Origin: an uncultured bacterium
Lineage (GTDB): Bacteria > Patescibacteriota > Minisyncoccia > Phycocordibacterales > UBA9973
Direction of reading: 5' to 3'
Length of the DNA: 16,687 nucleotides
Assembly (NCBI GenBank): GCA_903862375.1
Contig: CAIOXR010000106.1
Coordinates: 1 to 16,687, forward strand
Part shown: piece after piece, positions 7,861-14,151 of the stretch
Position numbering within the stretch: the stretch's first letter is position 1
Layout: the number at the start of each line of letters is the position of its first letter
Notes under the pieces: generated by a model
The model's input: only the letters and a program-made list of their open reading frames with translations
Told to the model about the DNA's origin: nothing
The model's database searches: none
Position numbers and translations under genes: made by a program

Positions 7861-9213
7861 ATGAACATAAACATGGAACAAGTAAAACAAGGGTTTTCAG
7901 GGGCTCAGGTAGCCCGTGGAGAGAAAGTAGCTGATATAGCAATCAAATACTGCTTATACGCTCGTAAAAGTAGTGAGGCTGACGAGTTGCAGGCACTTTC
8001 AATAGATTCACAGATTAAGGAGATGTTGGAGCTAGCTAAACGAGATGGCCTAGATATAGTAGAAATTAGAAGAGAAAGTCACTCAGCAAAAGCATCGAGT
8101 ACGAGACCCGTATTTGCTAAATTATTAGAAGATATAAGGAGTGGGCAATTTAATGGCATCCTTACATGGGCACCCGATCGCCTATCAAGAAATGGGGGTG
8201 ATTTGGGGGCATTGGTAGATTTGATGGATCAAAAACTTTTAATAGAGATACGAACATACAGTCAGAAGTTTACTGACTCACCTAACGAGAAGTTTTTATT
8301 AATGATTCTGGGGTCACAAGCAAAACTTGAAAATGATAATAAGGGGGTAAATGTGAAGCGTGGATTGAAAACTAGAGCCGAGATGGGATTATGGCCATCT
8401 GTTGCACCAACAGGATACATGAATGAAAAAATAATTGGAAGAGAATGCTATGTAATAGTAGACCCAATACGTGGACCAGTTATTAAACAAGTTTTTGATA
8501 AAGTTGCGTATGATAAGTGGAGTGGAAGAAGAATATATAAATGGTTAGTTGAGGACATGAAATTTAAAACAAAGAATAATAAAAACCTTAACTTAAGTAC
8601 AATATATAATATCTTAAGAACACCTTTTTATACAGGAACATTTGAATACCCTAGAGGAAGTGGAAACTGGTATAAAGGTCAGCATACTCCCCTGATCACA
8701 CAAGAGGTATTCCAATTAGTTCAAGAAAAAATAAATGACGAAACTAAACCAAAAACAAAATTCAAAGAATTCACCTTTGTAAAACTAATGGTTTGCGGTA
8801 AATGTGGATCGGGTATTAGTGCAATGGAAAAATCAAAGAATATAAGTGATGGTTCAATACATACTTATATTTATTACAGTTGCACAAGGCACAAAGATCA
8901 CAATTGTACGAATCCATATATAAGAGAAGACCAGCTTTTAATTCAACTAGAAGAAATTATAGATAAACTAGATATTAATCAACTTGGAGCAAGACACATC
9001 ATAGACAGAGAGATTGAGAGACACAACAAACTACGCTCAAATGTATTGGGTATCAAAGACGAGAGAAAAGTAAAAGAAAAAGAGATTGATATCAAATCAT
9101 ACGCAAAGTACCTTCTCAAAGAAGGTACTATTTACGAGAAAAGAGAATTGTTAGAACAATTAAAAAATAATATTGTGTTAAATGATAGGAATATTAATCT
9201 AGGAGAAAATTAA
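7861..9213 (+). CDS. Large serine recombinase (integrase/resolvase family)
   Basis: 450 residues. These enzymes cut and rejoin DNA through a covalent phosphoserine link and integrate or excise mobile elements. The resolvase domain starts after a ~28-residue extension: YARKSSE holds the likely catalytic S37, LSIDSQ follows (46-51), and PDRLSRN (105-111) carries active-site arginines. The recombinase domain runs from about 168 to 295 (GYMNE at 185, IYNILRTPFYTGTFEYPRG about 248-265). A zinc ribbon follows with C312, C315, C341 and C349, then a charged helical tail. All expected parts are present, so it looks intact. It is the only plus-strand gene, divergent from hsdM and convergent with the DUF2892 gene (ten bases apart). 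Its Shine-Dalgarno motif and G-runs differ from its neighbours, which suggests transfer. It may move the restriction island. Confidence 0.92.
   Translation: MNINMEQVKQGFSGAQVARGEKVADIAIKYCLYARKSSEADELQALSIDSQIKEMLELAKRDGLDIVEIRRESHSAKASSTRPVFAKLLEDIRSGQFNGILTWAPDRLSRNGGDLGALVDLMDQKLLIEIRTYSQKFTDSPNEKFLLMILGSQAKLENDNKGVNVKRGLKTRAEMGLWPSVAPTGYMNEKIIGRECYVIVDPIRGPVIKQVFDKVAYDKWSGRRIYKWLVEDMKFKTKNNKNLNLSTIYNILRTPFYTGTFEYPRGSGNWYKGQHTPLITQEVFQLVQEKINDETKPKTKFKEFTFVKLMVCGKCGSGISAMEKSKNISDGSIHTYIYYSCTRHKDHNCTNPYIREDQLLIQLEEIIDKLDINQLGARHIIDREIERHNKLRSNVLGIKDERKVKEKEIDIKSYAKYLLKEGTIYEKRELLEQLKNNIVLNDRNINLGEN
9107..9129. repeat. Strong stem-loop inside the 3' end of the recombinase gene
   Basis: Perfect 9-bp arms AGTACCTTC and GAAGGTACT around a 5-base loop. 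It lies in coding sequence of the recombinase. Read on the minus strand it is about 95 bases beyond the DUF2892 stop and is followed by TTTGCGT, so it might help end the minus-strand operon where the two units converge. The T-tract is poor on both strands, so this is uncertain. Confidence 0.45.
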
Positions 9214-9223
9214 TTTTAAATAG

Positions 9224-10126
9224 TTATCCTCTTTTAAGATATACTTTAACAAAAGCACTTTTAAGTTCGGCTGCCTTTGCAGAAAGTAATTCGGCTTTTC
9301 CTTCTTTGGCTAGCGATACAACTTCTTCTAATTTTGTTCTTATTGTTTGTATCTCTTCATCATTAACAATAGCTTCTACTTCCTTTAGTTTCAAATCAAC
9401 TTCAGGATAAACTGACAACAACTGATTGGCGTCTTTTGCATCTGCTGCAGTTATTATCTTTTCCATTGCATCATGAAAATCTACAAGTGATACTGCCAAC
9501 ATTGAAAAACCATTTCTCTTTAAAATATCCTGAAATATTGGGCGGACAGATTCAAAGCTTGTATGTGTTTGTTTTAAATCTCCAGAATATACATTCTCTT
9601 TTAAAGAAGTGATCGTATCTGAAACTTCTTTTAAATCAGTACTAAACTTACTATCTGATTTAAATAAATAAGGATGATACGTACTATATTTTTTATAGAA
9701 AACAGCATATTCTGTCACCAACTTATCATAGTTTAAAACGGCCTCGTCTCTTTTATCTTGCCCTGTATAAAACAAAGTTTGTTTATAGTAGTTATTCATC
9801 CGACTATAATCATCAAGAAAGATTTTTTTAGTAAAGAAATTACTTGCATAACTACCACCTATCGCGATAACTAAAAATAATAAAACAAAAATAACTTTAA
9901 TATATTTTGATGTTTCTTTCTGTTCTTTTGGTAAAGTATTTACTCCTATTATCTTATACAAACCACAGAATCCTGTAACAGCTGTTACTAAAGCAATTAT
10001 ACCTATAACATAAAGAATTATAGATAATACACCACCTACCCAAAAATATGCACCTAAAATTAACAACTCACTTATTAATAAACGAACCAATCTATCTATC
10101 ACGCCTTCATTTTGATATTTTTTCAT
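9224..10126 (-). CDS. DUF2892 (YgaP-type transmembrane) protein with C-terminal helical domain
   Basis: 300 residues. The N-terminus matches the DUF2892 pattern: a GVIDRLVRLL start, two membrane segments (about 14-31 and 33-54), and the GFCGLYKIIGVNT signature at 52-64. A third hydrophobic segment (about 76-96) is followed by about 200 residues of charged helical sequence with no recognised motif, probably exposed outside the membrane. DUF2892 is the membrane part of E. coli YgaP, where it is fused to a rhodanese; here the rhodanese is a separate gene 1.5 kb upstream in the same island. It starts 11 bases after the putative anti-sigma gene, so it is probably in the sigma-factor operon. The function of the helical domain is unknown. 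Confidence 0.8.
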   Translation of the reverse strand: MKKYQNEGVIDRLVRLLISELLILGAYFWVGGVLSIILYVIGIIALVTAVTGFCGLYKIIGVNTLPKEQKETSKYIKVIFVLLFLVIAIGGSYASNFFTKKIFLDDYSRMNNYYKQTLFYTGQDKRDEAVLNYDKLVTEYAVFYKKYSTYHPYLFKSDSKFSTDLKEVSDTITSLKENVYSGDLKQTHTSFESVRPIFQDILKRNGFSMLAVSLVDFHDAMEKIITAADAKDANQLLSVYPEVDLKLKEVEAIVNDEEIQTIRTKLEEVVSLAKEGKAELLSAKAAELKSAFVKVYLKRG

Positions 10127-10137
10127 ATTAATTATTA

Positions 10138-10602
10138 TTATTTAATAAACTTTCTAAATTGTCCCTGCCCATAACCTTGGCCCTGACCTTGACCTCTATG
10201 AAGCCAAAAATCATTCAACCCCGTCATATCTATAACAAAACCTGCTATTAATATAGATGCAACCAAACCTATACTTAATAATTTGAAATTTATTTTGTAT
10301 GAAAAGTCATATTTACGAAGTAACCAAATTCCAGTTATTAATCCAAGGATAGCTAATACTGGCATCCACCAAGAGAAAGTTGAAAGTAATTGTTCTAAGC
10401 GATATTGACCCATTGGTCCATGGGATCTTAAATTAAATCTTGTTATGCCAACAAAAAATATAGATGTGATGAAAGAAAAGACTAACCCCACTATTGCTAA
10501 AATGTATCCGAATACGAAATATAATCGAGGACGCATTTTAATTTGTCCTTTGTGAATTTTACTCATTATCTCTACTGTTGTTTTGTTTAATTCTTTTGAC
10601 AT
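10138..10602 (-). CDS. Small membrane protein, possible anti-sigma factor
   Basis: 154 residues; no family recognised. A basic cytoplasmic N-terminus of about 27 residues is followed by three hydrophobic segments (about 28-52, 75-95, 106-126) and a low-complexity tail (RGQGQGQGYGQGQF, 136-149). Its ATG lies inside the last codons of the ECF sigma gene (16-base overlap), which usually means translational coupling. ECF sigma factors are very often co-expressed with a membrane anti-sigma factor, so this role is proposed from position. No zinc-type HxxxCxxC anti-sigma motif is present, and the short N-terminal segment would have to bind the sigma factor. The Gly/Gln tail resembles the tail of the exported protein upstream of the sigma gene. 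Confidence 0.7.
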   Translation of the reverse strand: MSKELNKTTVEIMSKIHKGQIKMRPRLYFVFGYILAIVGLVFSFITSIFFVGITRFNLRSHGPMGQYRLEQLLSTFSWWMPVLAILGLITGIWLLRKYDFSYKINFKLLSIGLVASILIAGFVIDMTGLNDFWLHRGQGQGQGYGQGQFRKFIK

Positions 10603-11129
10603 ATATTTTTCATTAAAATTTTAGCTCGACTAATCCTTGTGGCAACTGTTCCCATTGGGATTCTTAGAATATCACTTATCTCCTCGTATGATTTATCCTC
10701 TACCCCATATAAAACTAATGGCTCAGAGTATATTAGTGACATTTTACTTATACATTTTTCCACCTTGGAAGCTATCTCTTTCTTTTCAAAATTATCTGTT
10801 ATATTTTCATCACTTTGTATATCAAAATCTTCTTCAAAAGATACTTCCTTGTGATTTTTCTTAATTGCATTTATTGCTTCATTATGAGCAATACGATAAA
10901 TCCAACTTGAAAACTTTTTCTTATTATCAAAACTACGTAAATTAATAAATGCTTTTATAAAAGTTTCTTGCACTATATCAGTGGCTTTTGCCTCATCGTG
11001 AACAATAGAATTAACATAACGCGAGAGTTTAGCTTGATATCGCTCTACTATAACAAAATAAACTTCCTGATCTTTTGATTGGATATATAGGACAACATCT
11101 TCATCTGTTTTGTTTTCGTGTTCAAACAT
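10587..11129 (-). CDS. ECF (sigma-70 family, RpoE-like) RNA polymerase sigma factor
   Basis: 180 residues, typical for group 4 sigma factors. Region 2 spans about 26-92, with DIVQETFIKAFINL (51-64) and FSSWIYRIAHNEAINAIKK (73-91) matching the -10 recognition helix area. A short acidic linker (99-118) follows. Region 4 is at about 122-175, with SYEEISDILRIPMGTVATRI (147-166) as the -35-binding helix-turn-helix. There is no region 1 or 3. The ATG at 11129 follows a terminator-like hairpin by about 20 bases, so its expression probably depends on read-through from the exported-protein gene. It overlaps the next gene, a possible anti-sigma factor. It likely controls an envelope or redox stress regulon; its target promoters are not identifiable here. 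Confidence 0.93.
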   Translation of the reverse strand: MFEHENKTDEDVVLYIQSKDQEVYFVIVERYQAKLSRYVNSIVHDEAKATDIVQETFIKAFINLRSFDNKKKFSSWIYRIAHNEAINAIKKNHKEVSFEEDFDIQSDENITDNFEKKEIASKVEKCISKMSLIYSEPLVLYGVEDKSYEEISDILRIPMGTVATRISRAKILMKNICQKN

Positions 11130-11139
11130 AATATATTTT

Positions 11140-11168
11140 TTAAAACCAAACCCCGAATAAATCGGGGT
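11140..11168 (-). terminator. Intrinsic terminator or attenuator between exported protein and sigma factor
   Basis: Minus-strand hairpin with a perfect 7-bp GC-rich stem ACCCCGA/TCGGGGT around TTTAT (stem 11150-11168), followed by TTTGGTTTT. It lies 17 bases after the exported-protein stop and about 20 bases before the sigma ATG, leaving no room for a separate sigma promoter after it. It probably lets only part of the transcripts continue, so the exported protein exceeds the sigma factor. Confidence 0.75.
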
Positions 11169-11185
11169 AAGGAATTAAAACTTAT

Positions 11186-11566
11186 TTAGCGATTGTGCAT
11201 CATACCCATACCTCTACCCATTCCATTTCCTTGACCATTATGTAATCCTAATCCAAGTTCTGTTCTTAATTTTTGAGCCTCTGCTGTTTTGCCTTCTTCT
11301 GTTAACTTATGAATTTGAGCAAACTTTGCAAAGTTATCTTTATTAACAACCTTTGTTACATTGCCACGTCCTGTCATAAGTTTTTGCCAAGCAGTAAAGT
11401 CATTATTGTCGAAAGCTTTCTCCATTGCATCATGACGTTCTACTGTATAGTTTGGTCCTTTTACTGATGCATCACCACGATATGCTTGTGTCATACTTGG
11501 AAGTATAACTAATGCACCTAGTGCTAATGTTGCTACTCCTACTAATCCTAATATTTTTTTATTCAT
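11186..11566 (-). CDS. Small exported protein with Met/Gly/His-rich tail
   Basis: 126 residues. A signal peptide is clear: MNKK, then a hydrophobic core (about 5-22) and a likely cut after TQA at 28. The mature part is helical (about 40-105; ERHDAMEKAFDNNDFTAWQK, NFAKFAQIHKLTEEGKTAEA). It ends in HNGQGNGMGRGMGMMHNR, a tail of four Met and two His that could bind copper or another soft metal. The family is not named with certainty. Small helical exported proteins of this kind next to sigma factors recall periplasmic metal sensors such as CnrX/ZraP in role, but no homology is claimed. It is the first gene of the unit that continues through a hairpin into sigma, the membrane protein and DUF2892. 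The ATG lacks a Shine-Dalgarno motif. Confidence 0.75.
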   Translation of the reverse strand: MNKKILGLVGVATLALGALVILPSMTQAYRGDASVKGPNYTVERHDAMEKAFDNNDFTAWQKLMTGRGNVTKVVNKDNFAKFAQIHKLTEEGKTAEAQKLRTELGLGLHNGQGNGMGRGMGMMHNR

Positions 11567-11587
11567 TGTTTTAATTGTTTTATATCT

Positions 11588-11617
11588 ACTAATACGACCT
11601 TTATATTAGTGATACAA
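11588..11617 (-). promoter_or_regulatory. Candidate promoter with overlapping inverted repeat before the exported-protein gene
   Basis: On the minus strand, TTGTAT (11612-11617) and TATTAG (11589-11594) are 17 bases apart, a weak sigma70-like match (three and four of six). A perfect 7-bp inverted repeat ACTAATA-N9-TATTAGT (11588-11610) covers the spacer and -10, as an operator would. No convincing ECF-type -35/-10 pair was seen, so autoregulation by the sigma factor is not supported by eye. Confidence 0.4.
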
Positions 11618-11640
11618 TTCATAACCGTTTTTTCTTTCAT

Positions 11641-12024
11641 TTATTTTAACAATTCTGGAGCATTACTTATACCACCTTGTAGATCATAGATATTTTTAAT
11701 TCCATTATCTTTCATGATAACAACAGATTCAGAAGATCTGTTACCTGAACGACAATAGACAAAATATGTTTTTGAAGTGTCTAATTTCTTGACTTCACTC
11801 TGAAAATTAACATTCTCGTAATCAACGTTGATAGCTCCTTGTATGTGACTTGCATCAAATTCAGCTGGAGTACGAACATCAACTAGTACGGCATTTTGAG
11901 TAGATTTGTATTTAGAAATAAAATCTGAAGAGTTTAAAAGACCGCTAGCACTTGTTGGGATAAAAGCGATTAAAGCACCTACCAAAGCAACAATTCCTAA
12001 AGTTATGAGTATTGTCTTTTTCAT
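11641..12024 (-). CDS. Exported or membrane-anchored single-domain rhodanese
   Basis: 127 residues. Rhodaneses carry sulfane sulfur on an active-site cysteine as a persulfide and pass it to thiol acceptors. An N-terminal hydrophobic segment (about 4-22) with PTSASG after it indicates export or membrane anchoring. The rhodanese fold follows (about 31-127) with VLVDVRTPAEFDASHIQGAINV (46-67) and the six-residue active-site loop C91-RSGNR-S97, typical of sulfurtransferases rather than the longer Cdc25-type loop. The catalytic cysteine is present. The ATG is one base after the glutaredoxin stop, so the two are co-transcribed. The pairing suggests that glutaredoxin and rhodanese handle related sulfur chemistry, although they would sit on opposite sides of the membrane. 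Confidence 0.93.
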   Translation of the reverse strand: MKKTILITLGIVALVGALIAFIPTSASGLLNSSDFISKYKSTQNAVLVDVRTPAEFDASHIQGAINVDYENVNFQSEVKKLDTSKTYFVYCRSGNRSSESVVIMKDNGIKNIYDLQGGISNAPELLK

Positions 12025-12025
12025 A

Positions 12026-12262
12026 TTATTTTAATAACTTATCAAATTCATTCGGTTGGAAACCGACTAAAATATTTCCATCTATATCAATAACAGGCAC
12101 TCCCATTTGTCCACTCTTACGAACCATCTCTTCACCCTTAGACCTATCTCTTGAAACATCTATATCATCAAAAGGAACTCCTTTACTTTTAAAGTAGGCC
12201 TTTGCATAGACACAATAGGGACAAGTTGGTGTTGAATAAACGATAACATTATGATTTTTCAT
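12026..12262 (-). CDS. Glutaredoxin family protein (CPYC)
   Basis: 78 residues, the size of NrdH/glutaredoxin-like proteins. The dithiol active site CPYC is at 14-17 (STPTCPYCVYAKAYF), the cis-proline loop MGVPVI at 53-58, and a C-terminal GFQPNEFDKLL helix follows. It should reduce disulfides or persulfides in the cytoplasm; there is no signal peptide. It lies 25 bases after the ArsR gene and one base before the exported rhodanese, all on one strand, so it forms an ArsR-glutaredoxin-rhodanese unit. The leader is AU-rich with no Shine-Dalgarno motif. Whether it is reduced by glutathione, mycothiol-like thiols or a thioredoxin reductase cannot be told from the sequence. Confidence 0.92.
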   Translation of the reverse strand: MKNHNVIVYSTPTCPYCVYAKAYFKSKGVPFDDIDVSRDRSKGEEMVRKSGQMGVPVIDIDGNILVGFQPNEFDKLLK

Positions 12263-12287
12263 ATATTTTTTTATTATTAATTAATAA

Positions 12288-12560
12288 TTACTTATACTTA
12301 CATATAAACTTCTTTAAATCCTTAACAAATGGATCTTGAGGTAGTTCATAGCAAATCCTCTTTCCTTCTCTTACTGATAAAAGTAAACCCTCACGTGACA
12401 AAGCTTGGAGGTGATGTGAGACAATAGCTATACTCATATCTAGTTCTTTAGCTATATCTCCTACGCAGACTTTCTTCTTACTAAAAATAGTACACAAGAT
12501 TTTAAGCCTGCTTTCATCCCCTGCTGTCCTCATTAATTTTGCTAATTCATTCAAACGCAT
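12288..12560 (-). CDS. ArsR-family repressor, possible thiol or persulfide sensor
   Basis: 90 residues from ATG 12560. It is a winged-helix repressor: DESRLKILCTIF (15-26) is helix 2, VGDIAKELDMSIAIVSHHLQAL (33-54) the recognition HTH, and REGKRICYEL (64-73) the wing. Cysteines are C23, C32, C70 and C87. The arsenic-type CxC is absent because the second position is glycine (CVGD). C23 in helix 2 and C87 in the last helix sit roughly where BigR/SqrR-type sulfide sensors have their two reactive cysteines; that placement was made by eye. ATG 12578 would add six residues but lies upstream of the -10, whereas the predicted transcript start falls on A of ATG 12560. It heads the glutaredoxin-rhodanese unit and probably represses it. 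Confidence 0.88.
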   Translation of the reverse strand: MRLNELAKLMRTAGDESRLKILCTIFSKKKVCVGDIAKELDMSIAIVSHHLQALSREGLLLSVREGKRICYELPQDPFVKDLKKFICKYK

Positions 12561-12570
12561 ATTTGAATGA
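12547..12570. promoter_or_regulatory. ArsR-type operator over the start of the repressor gene
   Basis: Perfect inverted repeat TCATTCAAA-N6-TTTGAATGA with 9-bp arms. It overlaps the -10, the predicted transcript start and the first codons of the ArsR gene, so binding would block transcription. The TTCAA/TTGAA half-sites fit the ArsR/SmtB family. It is presumably the autoregulatory site. Confidence 0.78.
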
Positions 12571-12595
12571 TATACCATGAAGAAATAGAAGTCAA
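12567..12595 (-). promoter_or_regulatory. Promoter of ArsR-glutaredoxin-rhodanese unit
   Basis: Minus-strand TTGACT (12590-12595, five of six), 17-base spacer, TATCAT (12567-12572, five of six). Counting seven bases from the -10 places the transcript start on the A of ATG 12560, so the mRNA would be leaderless. It lies in the 42-base gap after the permease gene. Confidence 0.75.
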
Positions 12596-12602
12596 GTAAT
12601 TA

Positions 12603-13562
12603 TTATAAGATGAAGTTAAATAGATACCCTGTGAATATAATACCTACAGCTACTATTCCAGCGAAAATAAAAATAAGTTTTAACTTCATAACTTTCTTAA
12701 GAATCATAAACTCAGGTAATGATAAGGCGGTTACAGACATCATAAATGCTAATGTGGTTCCCATAGATACACCTTTCTCTGTTAATGCAGATACAAGGGG
12801 TATAACACCTGCAGCGTTTGAATAAAGAGGAATGCCTATTAATACAGCAAGGGGCACCGCATACCATTTACCAGACCCTGCATATTGAGCTAAGAAGTCT
12901 GCTGGTAAATATCCATGAATCCAAGCACCTAAACCGATACCTATTAGTATATAAGGCCAGACTTTCTTTAAAATATCTTTTGTATAATCGAGAGCATAAG
13001 CAATCCTCTCTTTACGAGTCATACTTGGTAAATCCATGTTTCCATTTATCGAATTCTCGTAAACAAATGATTCAACCAGATTTTCTACTTTCAAATGACC
13101 TATTACAATTCCTGAAACTATTGCAATAATTAGGCCACTAATTATATAAATAAGAGCAATCTTCCAACCAAATAAACCAAGAAGTAGAACAAGGGCTACT
13201 TCATTAATCATTGGAGAGGCTATAAGAAAAGAAAAAGTAGTTCCGAGTGGAACACCTGCTTGAACAAATCCTAGGAATAATGGAATAGCTGAACAAGAAC
13301 AAAATGGAGTAATAATCCCAAGAAGTGAAGCCAAAACATTCCCAACATATTTATTTTTTCGAGAAAGGATTGCTCTGATTTTCTCTGGTGGTAGATATGA
13401 TCGTATTATAGATACAGCAAATATAATTACAAAAAGAAGGATAAAGATTTTTATAGTATCAAATATGAAAAAATTAACAGCACCTCCCAATAAAGTTTTT
13501 GGTGCAATTCTAAAAACTGTATAAGTTAACCAATCTGCTAATAATTGTATAGGATAAAACAT
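12603..13562 (-). CDS. DUF318/YraQ-type (ArsP-like) permease
   Basis: 319 residues with about eight to ten hydrophobic segments. It belongs to the permease family PF03773, whose members include ArsP-type exporters of organoarsenicals and many of unknown substrate. The hallmark loop GIITPFCSCSAIPLFLGF (82-99, with C88 and C90) is followed by FLIASPMINEVALVLLLG (112-129). A pseudo-repeat in the second half has YSNAAGVIPL and LSLPEFMIL. A hydrophilic cytoplasmic loop (about 157-190) joins the halves. It starts three bases after the thioredoxin-like gene, which follows the CxC-type ArsR gene by four bases. This three-gene order suggests a metal(loid)- or thiol-related export system. The substrate cannot be read from the sequence. 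Confidence 0.9.
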   Translation of the reverse strand: MFYPIQLLADWLTYTVFRIAPKTLLGGAVNFFIFDTIKIFILLFVIIFAVSIIRSYLPPEKIRAILSRKNKYVGNVLASLLGIITPFCSCSAIPLFLGFVQAGVPLGTTFSFLIASPMINEVALVLLLGLFGWKIALIYIISGLIIAIVSGIVIGHLKVENLVESFVYENSINGNMDLPSMTRKERIAYALDYTKDILKKVWPYILIGIGLGAWIHGYLPADFLAQYAGSGKWYAVPLAVLIGIPLYSNAAGVIPLVSALTEKGVSMGTTLAFMMSVTALSLPEFMILKKVMKLKLIFIFAGIVAVGIIFTGYLFNFIL

Positions 13563-13565
13563 AGT

Positions 13566-13817
13566 CTATTCCAAATTTTTAAATATAATCTCTTTTAATC
13601 TTTCTTTATCCGGCAATATACCTACTAAAATAGGCTTATCATTCAAAGTTAATACTGGACTACTCATTATCCCCATAGATACAATTTTATTTATATCATT
13701 GCTATATAAAACTATATCGTTAATATTCAATTCTTTTACCACTACTTCCGTAAGTTCAAATAATGCTTTACACTTTTTACATCCTGATCCTATAACTTCT
13801 ATTTTTACTGTTCCCAT
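13566..13817 (-). CDS. Thioredoxin-fold small redox-active disulfide protein
   Basis: 83 residues, of the MTH895/TM0996-like type (Thioredoxin_3). The active site is GSGCKKCKAL with C13 and C16, near the N-terminus as in this family, and SSPVLTLND (52-60) forms the cis-proline loop. There is no signal peptide, so it acts in the cytoplasm. It lies between an ArsR gene and the YraQ-type permease with gaps of three to four bases. Such proteins are frequent partners of DUF318 permeases (family knowledge) and may deliver electrons or a thiol-bound ligand to the permease's CSC loop. That partnership is inference. The stop is TAG. The leader is AU-rich without a Shine-Dalgarno motif. Confidence 0.92.
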   Translation of the reverse strand: MGTVKIEVIGSGCKKCKALFELTEVVVKELNINDIVLYSNDINKIVSMGIMSSPVLTLNDKPILVGILPDKERLKEIIFKNLE

Positions 13818-13821
13818 ATAT

Positions 13822-14094
13822 TTATATTATTATTTTTGTTAATTCTAATTGATAGTTCTTAATTGATTCTTCGTTACGAGAATAAATTATTTTATTTCCT
13901 TCACGTCGAGTTCTTAACAAATTTAAATCTTTTAATACCTTCAAATGATGAGATGATAGGTTTTGGGGGAGTTTAAGTTTTGGATGTATTTCACAAGCAC
14001 ATTTTTCTCCATCTTTTAAAAATGCCAAAATTGCCAATCTATTAGGTTCAGCAAGTGCATTCAAATATTCTTTTATGTTTATTTTTTTATTCAC
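13822..14094 (-). CDS. ArsR-family repressor with CxC metal(loid) site
   Basis: 90 residues from GTG 14094. A longer frame from ATG 14178 would translate the operator and promoter, and ArsR proteins normally begin about 10-15 residues before the LAEPNRLAIL helix, so the GTG is preferred. The winged helix is complete: LNALAEPNRLAILAFL (11-26), the metal site GEKCACEI with C32 and C34, HTH LPQNLSSHHLKVLKDLNLL (42-60), and wing REGNKIIYS (64-72). CxC in this helix is the As(III)/Sb(III)-type site of classic ArsR. It is the first gene of the thioredoxin-permease unit, and a perfect operator lies directly upstream. The inducer is probably a trivalent metalloid or another soft ligand. Confidence 0.88.
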   Translation of the reverse strand: MNKKINIKEYLNALAEPNRLAILAFLKDGEKCACEIHPKLKLPQNLSSHHLKVLKDLNLLRTRREGNKIIYSRNEESIKNYQLELTKIII

Positions 14095-14098
14095 AATA

Positions 14099-14130
14099 TA
14101 TACTATATCAATGTATGTTGATATAGTATA
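14099..14130. promoter_or_regulatory. ArsR operator, perfect 13-bp inverted repeat
   Basis: TATACTATATCAA-N6-TTGATATAGTATA. The ATCAA-N6-TTGAT core is the known ArsR/SmtB operator pattern. It covers the -10 and the predicted transcript start of the adjacent ArsR gene and ends four bases before its GTG start, so it should give tight autorepression. Confidence 0.85.
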
Positions 14131-14151
14131 CCTATCTATAATTAAGTGCAA
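14125..14151 (-). promoter_or_regulatory. Promoter of ArsR-thioredoxin-permease unit
   Basis: TATACT (14125-14130, five of six) lies inside the operator. TTGCAC (14146-14151, three of six) is 15 bases upstream, a short spacer; TACTAT at 14123-14128 would give 17. The weak -35 makes the exact choice uncertain, but the operator position supports a promoter here. Confidence 0.5.

Noticed and set aside
7784..9228. TAGTTATC at 7784-7791 and 9221-9228 as attachment-site repeats around the recombinase
   Set aside because: An 8-base repeat in AT-rich DNA is easily chance, and an element holding only the recombinase is unlikely.
10637..10864. Overlapping plus-strand open frames opposite the sigma gene
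   Set aside because: Two frames overlap each other and the sigma gene, with no motif; they result from AT-rich antisense sequence.
12610..13129. Plus-strand open frames opposite the permease gene
   Set aside because: They are antisense to a well-supported permease, have no family motifs and no ribosome-binding sites.
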